Source: Cytophagales bacterium
Lineage (GTDB): Bacteria; Bacteroidota; Bacteroidia; Cytophagales; Cyclobacteriaceae
NCBI GenBank assembly: GCA_003504855.1
Contig: DNZD01000339.1
Coordinates: 1 to 7,902, forward strand
Direction of reading: 5' to 3'
Length of the DNA stretch: 7,902 bases
Program-made: the position numbers and the translations under genes
The notes under the pieces: model-generated
What the model saw: the letters and a program-made list of their open reading frames with translations, nothing else
The model's database searches: none
What the model was told of the DNA's origin: nothing
In this document: positions 1 to 6,567 of the stretch, one piece after another
Position numbering within the stretch: position 1 is the first letter of the stretch
How the letters are laid out: every line of letters begins with the position of its first letter

Positions 1-948
1 CATCAGCGCAAGATCGCGACAGACAACCTCAATCCTTTGATTTTCAGTTTGCTGGCCAATGACTTGTTTGTGGGCCTTACGAAGTTTGAATACCAGGGTC
101 AGCGCTATTCCCGGGACCGTGGCTACACCTTTGAAGAACAACTGAATATCGACACGGAGAACTTCATGGATAAAACCCTCACGGATTACCGCGAACCGGA
201 AATGAAAGCCACCGTGCCCATGATTATCTTCTCTCCCACCATTATCAACGATGGTCGGAAACTCTATATCTCACCCCAACCTGTTTCCTTCCTTAACTCT
301 GAAATTCTAAATTTTCCCACCTATGATAATCCCAAACTGAGTGGGATTGATTTTCAGCAATTGTTTGCCGAACACGGCGGAAGCAACCTGCGGTTCCTTT
401 CAGCCCTTCGCATGAGTGCCACCTTTCCCTACATCACTCCCAACACCACCCTGCCAACAGCACCTCCCATTCAAATCATGGACGCAGGCATCTCTGACAA
501 TTTTGGCATCAGCGATGCCGTGCGCTTTATCTACTCCTTCCGGGAATGGATTGCTGCGAACACCGATGGTATCGTTATTGTTTCAATCAGAGACTCCCCC
601 AAACTCTCCCCCATTGCAGAACAGCAGGGAAATACCCTCATCGACGATATCACGCAACCCATCGCGAGCGTGTATAATAACTTTGAGAATTTTCAGGATA
701 TCACCAACGACAACCTTGTTGGTTATGCGCGTTCCTGGTTCAAAGGGAACATTGATCGGGTAGATATTCAATATATGCCTACGAGCTATGTTCCCATTTT
801 GCAGAAGATGGACAGTATCCGTCAGCACAATGCTCGCGCTTCATTGAGTTGGCGGCTTACCACCCGCGAAAAACAAGGGGTTGTTGAGACACTCAGCACC
901 CAGCCCAATCAGGATGCTCTGAAGAAATTGCAAGACATCATTAGATAA
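1..948 (+). CDS. Patatin-like phospholipase, C-terminal part (5' truncated by the window edge)
   Basis: The reading frame is open from base 1, so the gene begins upstream; 315 codons are visible, ending in TAA. The C-terminal half of a patatin fold is recognisable: a strand-rich stretch at about residues 68-95 (MIIFSPTIINDGRKLYISPQ), then RMSATFPYITPN (about 137-148), matching the family's 'SaaiP..fpP' block, then MDAGISDNFG. The Asp of this last motif (codon at 481-483) aligns with the catalytic Asp of the patatin Ser-Asp dyad. The nucleophile motif GxSxG and the oxyanion glycines must lie upstream and are not seen. Patatin-fold proteins are lipid acyl hydrolases; the substrate here cannot be told. 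The usual DGG/DGA appears as DAG, a small deviation. The gene is 30 nt upstream of xseA on the same strand, so co-transcription is possible. The family call is fairly secure; activity is inferred. Confidence 0.75.
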   Translation, partial: HQRKIATDNLNPLIFSLLANDLFVGLTKFEYQGQRYSRDRGYTFEEQLNIDTENFMDKTLTDYREPEMKATVPMIIFSPTIINDGRKLYISPQPVSFLNSEILNFPTYDNPKLSGIDFQQLFAEHGGSNLRFLSALRMSATFPYITPNTTLPTAPPIQIMDAGISDNFGISDAVRFIYSFREWIAANTDGIVIVSIRDSPKLSPIAEQQGNTLIDDITQPIASVYNNFENFQDITNDNLVGYARSWFKGNIDRVDIQYMPTSYVPILQKMDSIRQHNARASLSWRLTTREKQGVVETLSTQPNQDALKKLQDIIR

Positions 949-953
949 GTTAC

Positions 954-975
954 GGCACCTGGATATCAGGTTGCC
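954..975 (+). other. Possible RNA hairpin between the patatin-like gene and xseA
   Basis: The arms GGCACCTG (954-961) and CAGG-T-TGCC (967-975) can pair over 8 bp, six of them G-C, with one bulged T (971) and the five-base loop GATAT (962-966). It fills most of the 30-nt intergenic gap and ends three bases before the xseA ATG at 979. No T-tract follows, so it does not look like a standard intrinsic terminator. Folded in mRNA it could limit ribosome access to xseA or protect a processed end. This is read by eye; no folding energy was computed. Confidence 0.4.
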
Positions 976-978
976 AAA

Positions 979-2145
979 ATGCCCGAATACGTGCCTAATC
1001 CCATCAAACTTTCTTCCCTGGCCGAGCAGATTCAGGATACCCTGGAGATTCGCTTCGCGGGGGAAGTCTGGTGGGTGAAGGCTACCGTAACGGATGTTCG
1101 CCGTCAGGAAAATCTGAGAAGGTGTTATCTGAAGTTTGTCGAAAAAGAAAACGGAGCGCTTACTGCCGAAATACGCGGGGTATTTTGGTCGCAGGGGTAT
1201 CAGCATATTGAGCAATTCGAAAAAGCCACCGGTCAGCGATTTCAGGATGGCATTGAAATCATCTGTCTCGTCAAGGTTAAGTTTCACCCACGCTTTGGGC
1301 TTTCGCTGGAAGTACAGGCCATCGACTATGCCTTCACCCTCAGTACACTGGAGCTTGAACGACAGCGAACGCTCAACCGGCTGGTTACCGAGAACCCGGA
1401 TCACATTGTTGCTGTCGACGGTGAGTTCAGGACCTTCAACCAGACCCTGCGTCTCCCAATGTTGGTGCAGCGTGTTGCCTTGGTCACAGCGCCCAATTCA
1501 GACGGGCAGCGCGACTTCAATGAAGAATTAAGGAAGAACAAGCACCAATATGTTTATCAGGTGACGGAATACCTGACCCCCATACAAGGAGATGAAGCCC
1601 ACGTGGGAATCATCCGTATACTTGAGGCCATTGCATTACAATCAAAAATATTTGATGTGGTTGTTATTGTGCGGGGTGGCGGGTCAGCCACTGATTTCAA
1701 ACCGTTCGATGAATACGAACTGGCCCGGGCCGTTGCCCTTTTTCCCATTCCCGTGATTACCGGAATTGGACATGACCGCAACACCAGCATTGTTGATTTG
1801 ATGGCGCGACAAATGAAAACCCCGACGAAAGCGGCCTCCTTTCTGGTGGACCACAATTTTGATTTTGAAAATGAAGTAATCCGCCTGAAAGACCGAATGA
1901 ACGTGGCCGTGTCTGAGATCTTCCGCTCGGCCCACAACCGGCTCAACGAAATAAAAAGACTGGTGCGACTGGCCAGTCCAGAGGAGGTGTTGCGAAGGGG
2001 ATTCGTCATCCTGATGAAGGACAGTAAAATCATCACCGATCCCGGAAACATTCATATTGGAGATACACTTGAAGCCCGTTTTCTGAACGAACGCATCGAA
2101 AGCACCGTAACCCGAAAAATCCATGAAAAAGATACTGACCTATAA
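979..2145 (+). CDS. xseA: Exodeoxyribonuclease VII large subunit, short form
   Basis: Catalytic subunit of ExoVII, a metal-independent nuclease that degrades single-stranded DNA from both ends to oligonucleotides, in DNA repair and single-strand clearance in the cytoplasm. The order is standard: N-terminal OB-fold for ssDNA (about residues 10-118, with WWVKATVTDV and YLKFVEKENGALTAEIRGVF), then the nuclease domain (about 160-290) with VVIVRGGGS (228-236), FDEYELARA (243-251) and PVITGIGHDRNTSIVD (258-273, including the conserved GH-D/E). The C-terminal SPEEVLRRGFVI block (333-344) is also present. At 388 residues it is shorter than the roughly 456 of E. coli. Nearly all the loss is between TPTKAAS (281-287) and SPEEVLRRG, where the coiled-coil arm is only about 45 residues. 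The ATG at 979 is chosen because no ATG, GTG or TTG lies in frame between it and the preceding stop (946-948) and the OB-fold begins right after it. No clear Shine-Dalgarno sequence is seen. It overlaps xseB by 23 nt. Confidence 0.93.
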   Translation: MPEYVPNPIKLSSLAEQIQDTLEIRFAGEVWWVKATVTDVRRQENLRRCYLKFVEKENGALTAEIRGVFWSQGYQHIEQFEKATGQRFQDGIEIICLVKVKFHPRFGLSLEVQAIDYAFTLSTLELERQRTLNRLVTENPDHIVAVDGEFRTFNQTLRLPMLVQRVALVTAPNSDGQRDFNEELRKNKHQYVYQVTEYLTPIQGDEAHVGIIRILEAIALQSKIFDVVVIVRGGGSATDFKPFDEYELARAVALFPIPVITGIGHDRNTSIVDLMARQMKTPTKAASFLVDHNFDFENEVIRLKDRMNVAVSEIFRSAHNRLNEIKRLVRLASPEEVLRRGFVILMKDSKIITDPGNIHIGDTLEARFLNERIESTVTRKIHEKDTDL

Positions 2146-2311
2146 CGAAGCCTTCGATAAACTTGAAAAGATTGTTGGGCAACTCGAAGGCAATGACATT
2201 CCCCTGGACAAACTGGCCGAAAAAGTGACTGAGGCCAATGAATTGGTTGTCTTCTGTGAGAACCAGTTGAAGAATATAGAAAACCAATTACCCAAACAAT
2301 CCGGGCATTAG
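2123..2311 (+). CDS. xseB: Exodeoxyribonuclease VII small subunit
   Basis: Small helical subunit that decorates the coiled-coil arm of XseA and is needed for holoenzyme activity or stability. The 62-residue product carries the family pattern: YNEAFDKLEKIVGQLEGNDI (8-27, the 'feeal.eLE.IV..LE.g' helix), PLDKLAEKVTEANELVVFC (27-45) and ENQLKNIENQL (46-56). That makes two amphipathic helices joined by the short NDIP turn. It is somewhat shorter than E. coli XseB (80 residues), lacking a C-terminal extension. The ATG at 2123 lies inside the 3' end of xseA in the +1 frame relative to it, giving a 23-nt overlap typical of translational coupling of subunits made in proportion. Its TAG stop (2309-2311) overlaps the TAA stop of the convergent hydrolase gene. 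Confidence 0.9.
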   Translation: MKKILTYNEAFDKLEKIVGQLEGNDIPLDKLAEKVTEANELVVFCENQLKNIENQLPKQSGH

Positions 2312-3777
2312 TCCTTTATACCCAACGCCGCTTTGGCACGGGGATTACCGGGGCGAAGGATGAGGGCCTGCTGATAACATTTCCTGGCCTCTGCCTCCCG
2401 ATTCAGCGACCGATAAACATCTCCGAGGTCATTCCAGGCAACTACAATATTCGGAAACGATCGGGTATAGTATTCATATAGGATTCTGGCTTTTTCTGAC
2501 TTTCCCTCCTGAATAAGATTCTGCCCTACATCCAACAGGATCATGTCATCCTCGACATTCAGGTTTTGTTTTGTCAACTCCTCACCCAACGATTGAACAG
2601 GATTATTTGACAACAACTCGTATATCTTCGCCGACATGGGATGTTCAAACCTTGGCCGCTGGGTCATGGCATCCTGTTGAATCGCACCCAGAAAATAAAG
2701 TTGAGTTACGTTGGGCAGAACTTTATCGGTGCCCATCGTGCTCTCATTGGTTACCATATAAAATACAACCCCTTCCTCTGGCAATCGAATCAATCGTGCA
2801 AAATAGATATTGTTGCTGCCTCCATTGTCAATCATTTTTGTGTTCCTGCGACTTTGAGAAACGTTGCAGCCATAGCCAAAAAAGGATCGGCCTTCGTAAC
2901 CTTCTTCCCTGACCAGGGGCGAAAACATCTTGGCCGTCATCGCGGGAGACAACACGGTGTGTTTACTGATTCCGGTGATCCACTTTTCCATGTCATTCAA
3001 AGAGGCTTCCAGACCACCGTTGGCCTTGAGGTTCCAATAAGGTCCACCGCCAGCCAGTTGAAACTTAGTTTGGTGTGTACCCCAGGGCTTACCCAATTGA
3101 TATCCAACAGCGATCCGTTCCGGATGATTGGGCGGAAATTGATATCCCATGCCTTCAATACCCATAGGCTTCAGCACTGCCATCTTAAGATATTGCTCAT
3201 ACTCCTGTCCTGAAATTTGTTCGATGATGATACCCAGCAGGCTGTACCCAACATTGGTATAGATGGATTTAGAACCAGGCACAAAGGCCAAAGGCTCTTT
3301 AAATGCCCTTGCCAGGTATTGATCTGTCTCGATCTTCTCGTAGTCTCCGGTATCACCGGTCAGGAATTCGCGGAAGCCGGCCGAATGGGTCAGTAATTGA
3401 TGAATTGTGATCCCCGACTTTTCTGCAGGCACAGATGGGAAGAATTTTGTGAGCGGGTCATCCAGGTTCAGCTTACCCTGCTCGACAAGTGTGAGTATCG
3501 CCGCAGCGGTAAATGCTTTGGTAATGCTGCCCATGGAAGCCAGGGTCTCCGGAGTAAAGGGAGTTTTCGTTTCCTGGTTGGCCCATCCGTATCCCTTGCT
3601 GAAAATTCTCTTTCCGTTTTTCAGGATGAGCAAGCCGCCTGAAAAATTCTTCTCCCGGCTGAGTTGGGTCAGGTACGCATCAATCTTACGACAGGTATCA
3701 TTAGGGGCAACAGTCGAGGTCTGTGCCGATGAGCAGTGAAAGATGAGCAGGAATGAAAATAAGAATAACGCCTTCAT
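2308..3777 (-). CDS. Exported beta-lactamase-fold serine hydrolase with C-terminal TPRs
   Basis: A member of the beta-lactamase/penicillin-binding-protein-like superfamily (class C/esterase EstB/FmtA-like, Pfam Beta-lactamase). The ATG at 3777 gives 489 residues and a clean signal peptide (MKALFLFSFLLIFHC, then SSAQ). A GTG at 3795 would add six residues (VALNNL, first residue read as Met) that improve nothing. Numbering from that GTG, the catalytic SxxK is S90-I-T-K93 in SMGSITKAF, the second motif is Y179-T-N181 in SIYTNVGYSLLG, and a DNGGSNN block (323-329) sits where the third motif (HxG/KTG-like) is expected. HQLLTHSAGF (132-141) is also typical. The last ~80 residues (about 416-495) form two TPR-like helical pairs, e.g. 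AWNDLGDVYRSLNREAEARK and CYQQALILRPGNPRAKAALG. The likely location is periplasmic. The substrate may be a peptide, an ester or a cell-wall component; true beta-lactamase activity should not be assumed. It lies 81 nt downstream of the cco cluster on the same strand. Confidence 0.87.
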   Translation of the reverse strand: MKALFLFSFLLIFHCSSAQTSTVAPNDTCRKIDAYLTQLSREKNFSGGLLILKNGKRIFSKGYGWANQETKTPFTPETLASMGSITKAFTAAAILTLVEQGKLNLDDPLTKFFPSVPAEKSGITIHQLLTHSAGFREFLTGDTGDYEKIETDQYLARAFKEPLAFVPGSKSIYTNVGYSLLGIIIEQISGQEYEQYLKMAVLKPMGIEGMGYQFPPNHPERIAVGYQLGKPWGTHQTKFQLAGGGPYWNLKANGGLEASLNDMEKWITGISKHTVLSPAMTAKMFSPLVREEGYEGRSFFGYGCNVSQSRRNTKMIDNGGSNNIYFARLIRLPEEGVVFYMVTNESTMGTDKVLPNVTQLYFLGAIQQDAMTQRPRFEHPMSAKIYELLSNNPVQSLGEELTKQNLNVEDDMILLDVGQNLIQEGKSEKARILYEYYTRSFPNIVVAWNDLGDVYRSLNREAEARKCYQQALILRPGNPRAKAALGIKD

Positions 3778-3858
3778 GAGGTTATTCAACGCCACGCGTA
3801 TGAAGAAGTTGTGTCAGGCTCGTGTTGCCAGTCGAAAATTCAGGAAAATAGAGTTGAT

Positions 3859-4539
3859 CTACTTACAAACGGCCTCGACGGAACCAGTGGCGAGCGGGGC
3901 AGTTTCATGCTGATGCGTCATCCAGACGCGACCTACCAATAAACAACCGACGAAGATTAAAGCAACCCGGGATAGTCGGCCGAGGTTAAGGGCCCGCTTG
4001 ATAAATCCGATATTCAGGATCCAGGTCATTCCGATCATCACCGGCCAGGTGCCCACACCAAAAAACAGCATGAACAAAAATCCTTCCTGCGTATTCGGCA
4101 GAATAAGGCAGGCACTCAGTGCGAGATAAGTGAGTCCGCAAGGGAGCAAGCCATTTAGCATACCCAGGGCAAAGGTTGCCATGGAGGATTTGCTTTGCAG
4201 TGCTGCACCAAAAAGTCGCTTGAGCCATGAGGTCATGCGCTCCATGCCTGCTGATACAACTGGTATTCTCACCCTCGAAATTCCACTGAACCCCAGCAAA
4301 ATGAATAAGGCACCCAGTGTAAGTGAAACGGCCATCTGATAGGGAGCGAGTTGCACCAATGATCCGGCTGCGGCCACGAGGGCGCCCAGCAATCCATAGG
4401 TAAATATCCGCCCCACGTTGTACACTACCCGGGACAACATAAATGGATTCGCTTTAGCTATCGCCATGGCCAGCGGACTGCACATGCCTGCGCAATGCAG
4501 ACTGCCAGCCAACCCCATGATGATTGCAGTATAAAACAT
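3859..4539 (-). CDS. TauE/SafE- or DsbD_2-like membrane protein of the cbb3 oxidase cluster
   Basis: A 226-residue polytopic membrane protein of the 'sulfite exporter TauE/SafE' type (COG2836, DsbD transmembrane-domain-like). Hydrophobic segments lie near residues 2-30, 38-60, 68-88, 118-148, 153-178 and 188-207. The two family signature blocks are GSLHCAGMCSP (12-22) and GMLNGLLPCGLTY (126-138). They are the likely pseudo-repeat counterparts, with Cys16, Cys20 and Cys134 placed for metal or thiol chemistry. The tail carries WMTHQHE (206-212) and ends VCK, a possible extra metal-binding site. The ATG immediately follows the TGA of fixH with no base between, so translation is probably coupled. 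Homologues of this type commonly close ccoG–fixH clusters in Bacteroidota. A role in copper supply or redox maturation of the oxidase is inferred from context, not shown. The annotation 'sulfite exporter' is a family label and probably misleading here. Confidence 0.8.
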   Translation of the reverse strand: MFYTAIIMGLAGSLHCAGMCSPLAMAIAKANPFMLSRVVYNVGRIFTYGLLGALVAAAGSLVQLAPYQMAVSLTLGALFILLGFSGISRVRIPVVSAGMERMTSWLKRLFGAALQSKSSMATFALGMLNGLLPCGLTYLALSACLILPNTQEGFLFMLFFGVGTWPVMIGMTWILNIGFIKRALNLGRLSRVALIFVGCLLVGRVWMTHQHETAPLATGSVEAVCK

Positions 4540-4962
4540 TCAGAATACGATTGTCTTTTCAAGTACGTAGTCCTTGCCGCCTGAAGTCCACGTGAGGGAT
4601 GCGCGATACAAGCCCGGTTCCCATGTGGCAGCATCAAACTCCTGCTTACCGATGGCCGGTGCCAGGGCAAAGCGACGGTCGAGTCTCGCATCCGAAGGGC
4701 GAAGAAGTTTAAGCTCGCCTCCTTCAATACTCGTTTCACCAAACACAACAGATACGTGTCCCGCATTCGCTGTGATCTCCGGTGGCGTCTTTAGGTCAAC
4801 GGCATTATTCAACTTGTTGAGCTTCTGCTGGTAGTCCAGTTCCTGCTGGTAATAATCTTTGGATACAAGACTCACATCCTGTCGGACACACACGGTTACC
4901 AGCACCCCGATAAACAAGGCGAAGAGTACAAATGACAGCACAATGGCTTTACCGAAATTCAT
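4540..4962 (-). CDS. fixH: FixH/CcoH family cbb3 oxidase assembly protein
   Basis: A 140-residue protein with one N-terminal membrane helix (GKAIVLSFVLFALFIGVLVT, 4-23) and a periplasmic Ig-like beta domain. Family marks are LVSKDYYQQELDYQQKLNKL (32-51), the 'd.Yy..el.yq..l' signature, and the C-terminal WEPGLYRASLTWTSGGKDYV (114-133). FixH/CcoH is required for stability and assembly of cbb3 cytochrome c oxidase and associates with the CcoN/O/P complex. The gene begins 11 nt after ccoG and its TGA stop abuts the ATG of the next gene, so it sits in the middle of the maturation block. An AAGGAG-like run occurs in the 3' end of ccoG, but about 20 nt from this ATG, too far for a standard ribosome binding site. 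Confidence 0.88.
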   Translation of the reverse strand: MNFGKAIVLSFVLFALFIGVLVTVCVRQDVSLVSKDYYQQELDYQQKLNKLNNAVDLKTPPEITANAGHVSVVFGETSIEGGELKLLRPSDARLDRRFALAPAIGKQEFDAATWEPGLYRASLTWTSGGKDYVLEKTIVF

Positions 4963-4973
4963 GGCAAACGAAT

Positions 4974-6482
4974 TTAATGATTCTCCTTCTCTTCTTTTTC
5001 TTTTTCCTGGTGTTCTTTCTCCTGCTCACGGAGCATTTTCTGATTTGCAGCACTCTTCATGGGGCCGATAAACCGGGCTTTTGTTCCTGCGATGCGTTTA
5101 CCCTTTTCATATACTCCCAATTCCACCACCATTTTCATGGTCTTCACTTCCTCAGGAGGCATTTTAATCATGTACAGGCCTTTGAGAATTCCTTCCTTGG
5201 GCACTACAATGTCCGGACCACCTACCCGGAGCAGTGACGCAGAAGCGGGTGCTTCAATCTTCAACTCCAGGGGCACGTCCTCAAAGGTTTTATTAACAAA
5301 CTCAATATTATACATATTGGTGATCTGACCATCGTCGGTGCGGGAATACAGACTGCCCGGCACTTTCAACACCGTCATTTCAATGTCTTTCCGGGTAAAG
5401 ATCAAATACCCAAGCACCGACATAAGCAAAGTCAGCACGAAGATATATCCGGCAATTCGGGGTGTGAATAATTTCTGTTTGCCGTCCTTAACTGCATTGT
5501 ACGATGAATAGCGAATGAGCCCTTTGGGTTTATTCACTTTTACCATAATGTCATCACATGCGTCAATACAAGCCGTGCAGTTGACACATTCCAATTGGGT
5601 ACCATTGCGGATATCAATTCCCGTAGGACAGGCGTGAACACACAATTTACAGTCGATACAATCTCCTTTTGCTTCAGTACCTGCTTCCTTCTTGATTCTG
5701 GCACGTGGCTCACCCCTCAGCCAGTCGTACATCACTACGATGGAATCCTTTACCAACAAAACGCTCTGCAATCGACCGTACGGACAAACCACAATACATG
5801 CCTGTTCACGGAACTTGGCAAACACACCATAAAAGATGCCGGTAAAGAACAACAGTCCGAGAAATCCGCCAAGGTGTTCGGTGGGTGACTGACTAACGAT
5901 CTTCACTACTTCATCCACGCCAATCAGGTACGCCATACATGTATGCGCAATCAGAATGGAAATGGAGAGGAATATAGCGTGCTTGGCCGTTTTCTTCAGA
6001 ATCTTGTCCGTATCCCAGGGCATGCGATCCAAACGACGCTGTTTGTTGGCATCCCCTTCAATCCAGTACTCAATGCGACGGAACACCATCTCCATGAATA
6101 ACGTTTGAGGACAGGCCCATCCGCACCAGAGACGGCCGAACGCCACGGTGAACAGAATCACAAAAACGAACAGGGTGATTAAAGTAAGGGCCAGGAGGAA
6201 AAAATCCTGCGGCCAGAACATCTGACCGAAGAGGATGAACTTGCGCTCAAAAATATTGAAGAGAAAGAAAGGTCGCCCGTTGATGTGGATGAGCGGACCG
6301 GCAAACAACAAGCCGAGCAGGAAAACACTCAGCCAGGTTCGGCCGGTGTAGAACGGGCCGCTGGGACGCTTGGGATATAACCAAACACGCTTTCCCTCCG
6401 CGTCAACGGTGGAAAGCGTGTTTCTAAACTCTTCGTCGTACTCGTATAAATTTCCGGTAACCGGTGCTTGCTTGTTCGTCAT
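4974..6482 (-). CDS. ccoG: cbb3 oxidase accessory protein CcoG (FixG/RdxA), iron-sulfur membrane protein
   Basis: Membrane-bound 4Fe-4S protein of the FixG/CcoG family; members have been linked to Cu(II) reduction for loading of the CuB site of CcoN. The 502 residues show RVWLYPKRPSGPFYTGRTW (32-50), membrane helices near 51-68, 92-116, 170-187, 205-223 and 343-362, and the NapH-like GRLWCGWACPQT (116-127) with Cys120/Cys124. EQACIVVCPYGRLQS (226-240) has Cys229/Cys233. Two ferredoxin motifs follow: C275-x2-C278-x2-C281-x3-C285-P and C299-x2-C302-x2-C305-x3-C309, the second ending in CDD as is typical for this family, then PKGLIRYSSYN (319-329). The C-terminal domain (about 370-475) is the periplasmic Ig-like FixG_C fold. 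The last ~22 residues are an unusual Lys/Glu/Gln-rich tail. It lies 85 nt after ccoP and 11 nt before fixH. Confidence 0.95.
   Translation of the reverse strand: MTNKQAPVTGNLYEYDEEFRNTLSTVDAEGKRVWLYPKRPSGPFYTGRTWLSVFLLGLLFAGPLIHINGRPFFLFNIFERKFILFGQMFWPQDFFLLALTLITLFVFVILFTVAFGRLWCGWACPQTLFMEMVFRRIEYWIEGDANKQRRLDRMPWDTDKILKKTAKHAIFLSISILIAHTCMAYLIGVDEVVKIVSQSPTEHLGGFLGLLFFTGIFYGVFAKFREQACIVVCPYGRLQSVLLVKDSIVVMYDWLRGEPRARIKKEAGTEAKGDCIDCKLCVHACPTGIDIRNGTQLECVNCTACIDACDDIMVKVNKPKGLIRYSSYNAVKDGKQKLFTPRIAGYIFVLTLLMSVLGYLIFTRKDIEMTVLKVPGSLYSRTDDGQITNMYNIEFVNKTFEDVPLELKIEAPASASLLRVGGPDIVVPKEGILKGLYMIKMPPEEVKTMKMVVELGVYEKGKRIAGTKARFIGPMKSAANQKMLREQEKEHQEKEKEEKENH
4981..5023. repeat. Pyrimidine/purine strand-asymmetric low-complexity tract at the 3' end of ccoG
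   Basis: Bases 4981-5008 are 28 consecutive pyrimidines on the + strand, followed after a short GGTG interruption by 11 more (5013-5023). On the coding strand this is a purine run that encodes the Lys/Glu-rich tail of CcoG. The codons are mostly GAA/AAA/GAG/AAG, so the bias follows from the protein, but the simple repeat could slip in replication and vary tail length between strains. Confidence 0.55.
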
Positions 6483-6567
6483 GACCTTACAGATAAAAGA
6501 CTGACTTCTTACTTCAACTTGCTATACCTATCAACAACTTCAATCTTTGATCCGTTCATCATCCGGA
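6483..6567 (-). other. 85-nt intergenic gap inside the cco operon, no confident signal
   Basis: This is the only long gap in the otherwise tightly packed oxidase operon, between the structural genes and the maturation genes. On the + strand CAACTT occurs at 6515-6520 and 6535-6540, exactly 20 bases apart. Just after the ccoP stop a weak TCCG/CGGA pairing is possible. I see no convincing Bacteroidota promoter (TTTG with TAnnTTTG), FNR box or intrinsic terminator. A weak internal promoter or processing site is possible but unsupported. Confidence 0.25.

Noticed and set aside
841..2124. Three long minus-strand open frames opposite xseA (up to 187 codons)
   Set aside because: They lie antisense to xseA, whose protein has clear conserved motifs throughout; their translations show no recognisable family.
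2312..2385. GC-rich short inverted repeats downstream of xseB (possible terminator)
   Set aside because: Only three-base stems (GCC/GGC) without a T-tract, inside the coding sequence of the hydrolase.
2571..3213. Plus-strand open frames of 113 and 190 codons
   Set aside because: They are antisense to the serine hydrolase, whose motifs are intact; low-complexity, family-less translations mark them as shadows.
3778..3858. 81-nt gap between the TauE/SafE-like gene and the hydrolase examined for terminator and promoter
   Set aside because: Only a three- to four-base GGC/GCC pairing and a 6-of-8 match to TAnnTTTG without a suitable upstream element; not enough to call.
4458..4766. 102-codon minus-strand frame across the fixH/TauE-like junction
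   Set aside because: It is out of frame with two well-supported genes that meet at TGA-ATG; no independent support.
6546..6562. FNR-like TTGAT...ATCA element near the end of ccoP
   Set aside because: The spacing and second half-site do not fit TTGAT-N4-ATCAA, and part of it is so close to the ccoP stop that a regulatory role is unlikely without other evidence.
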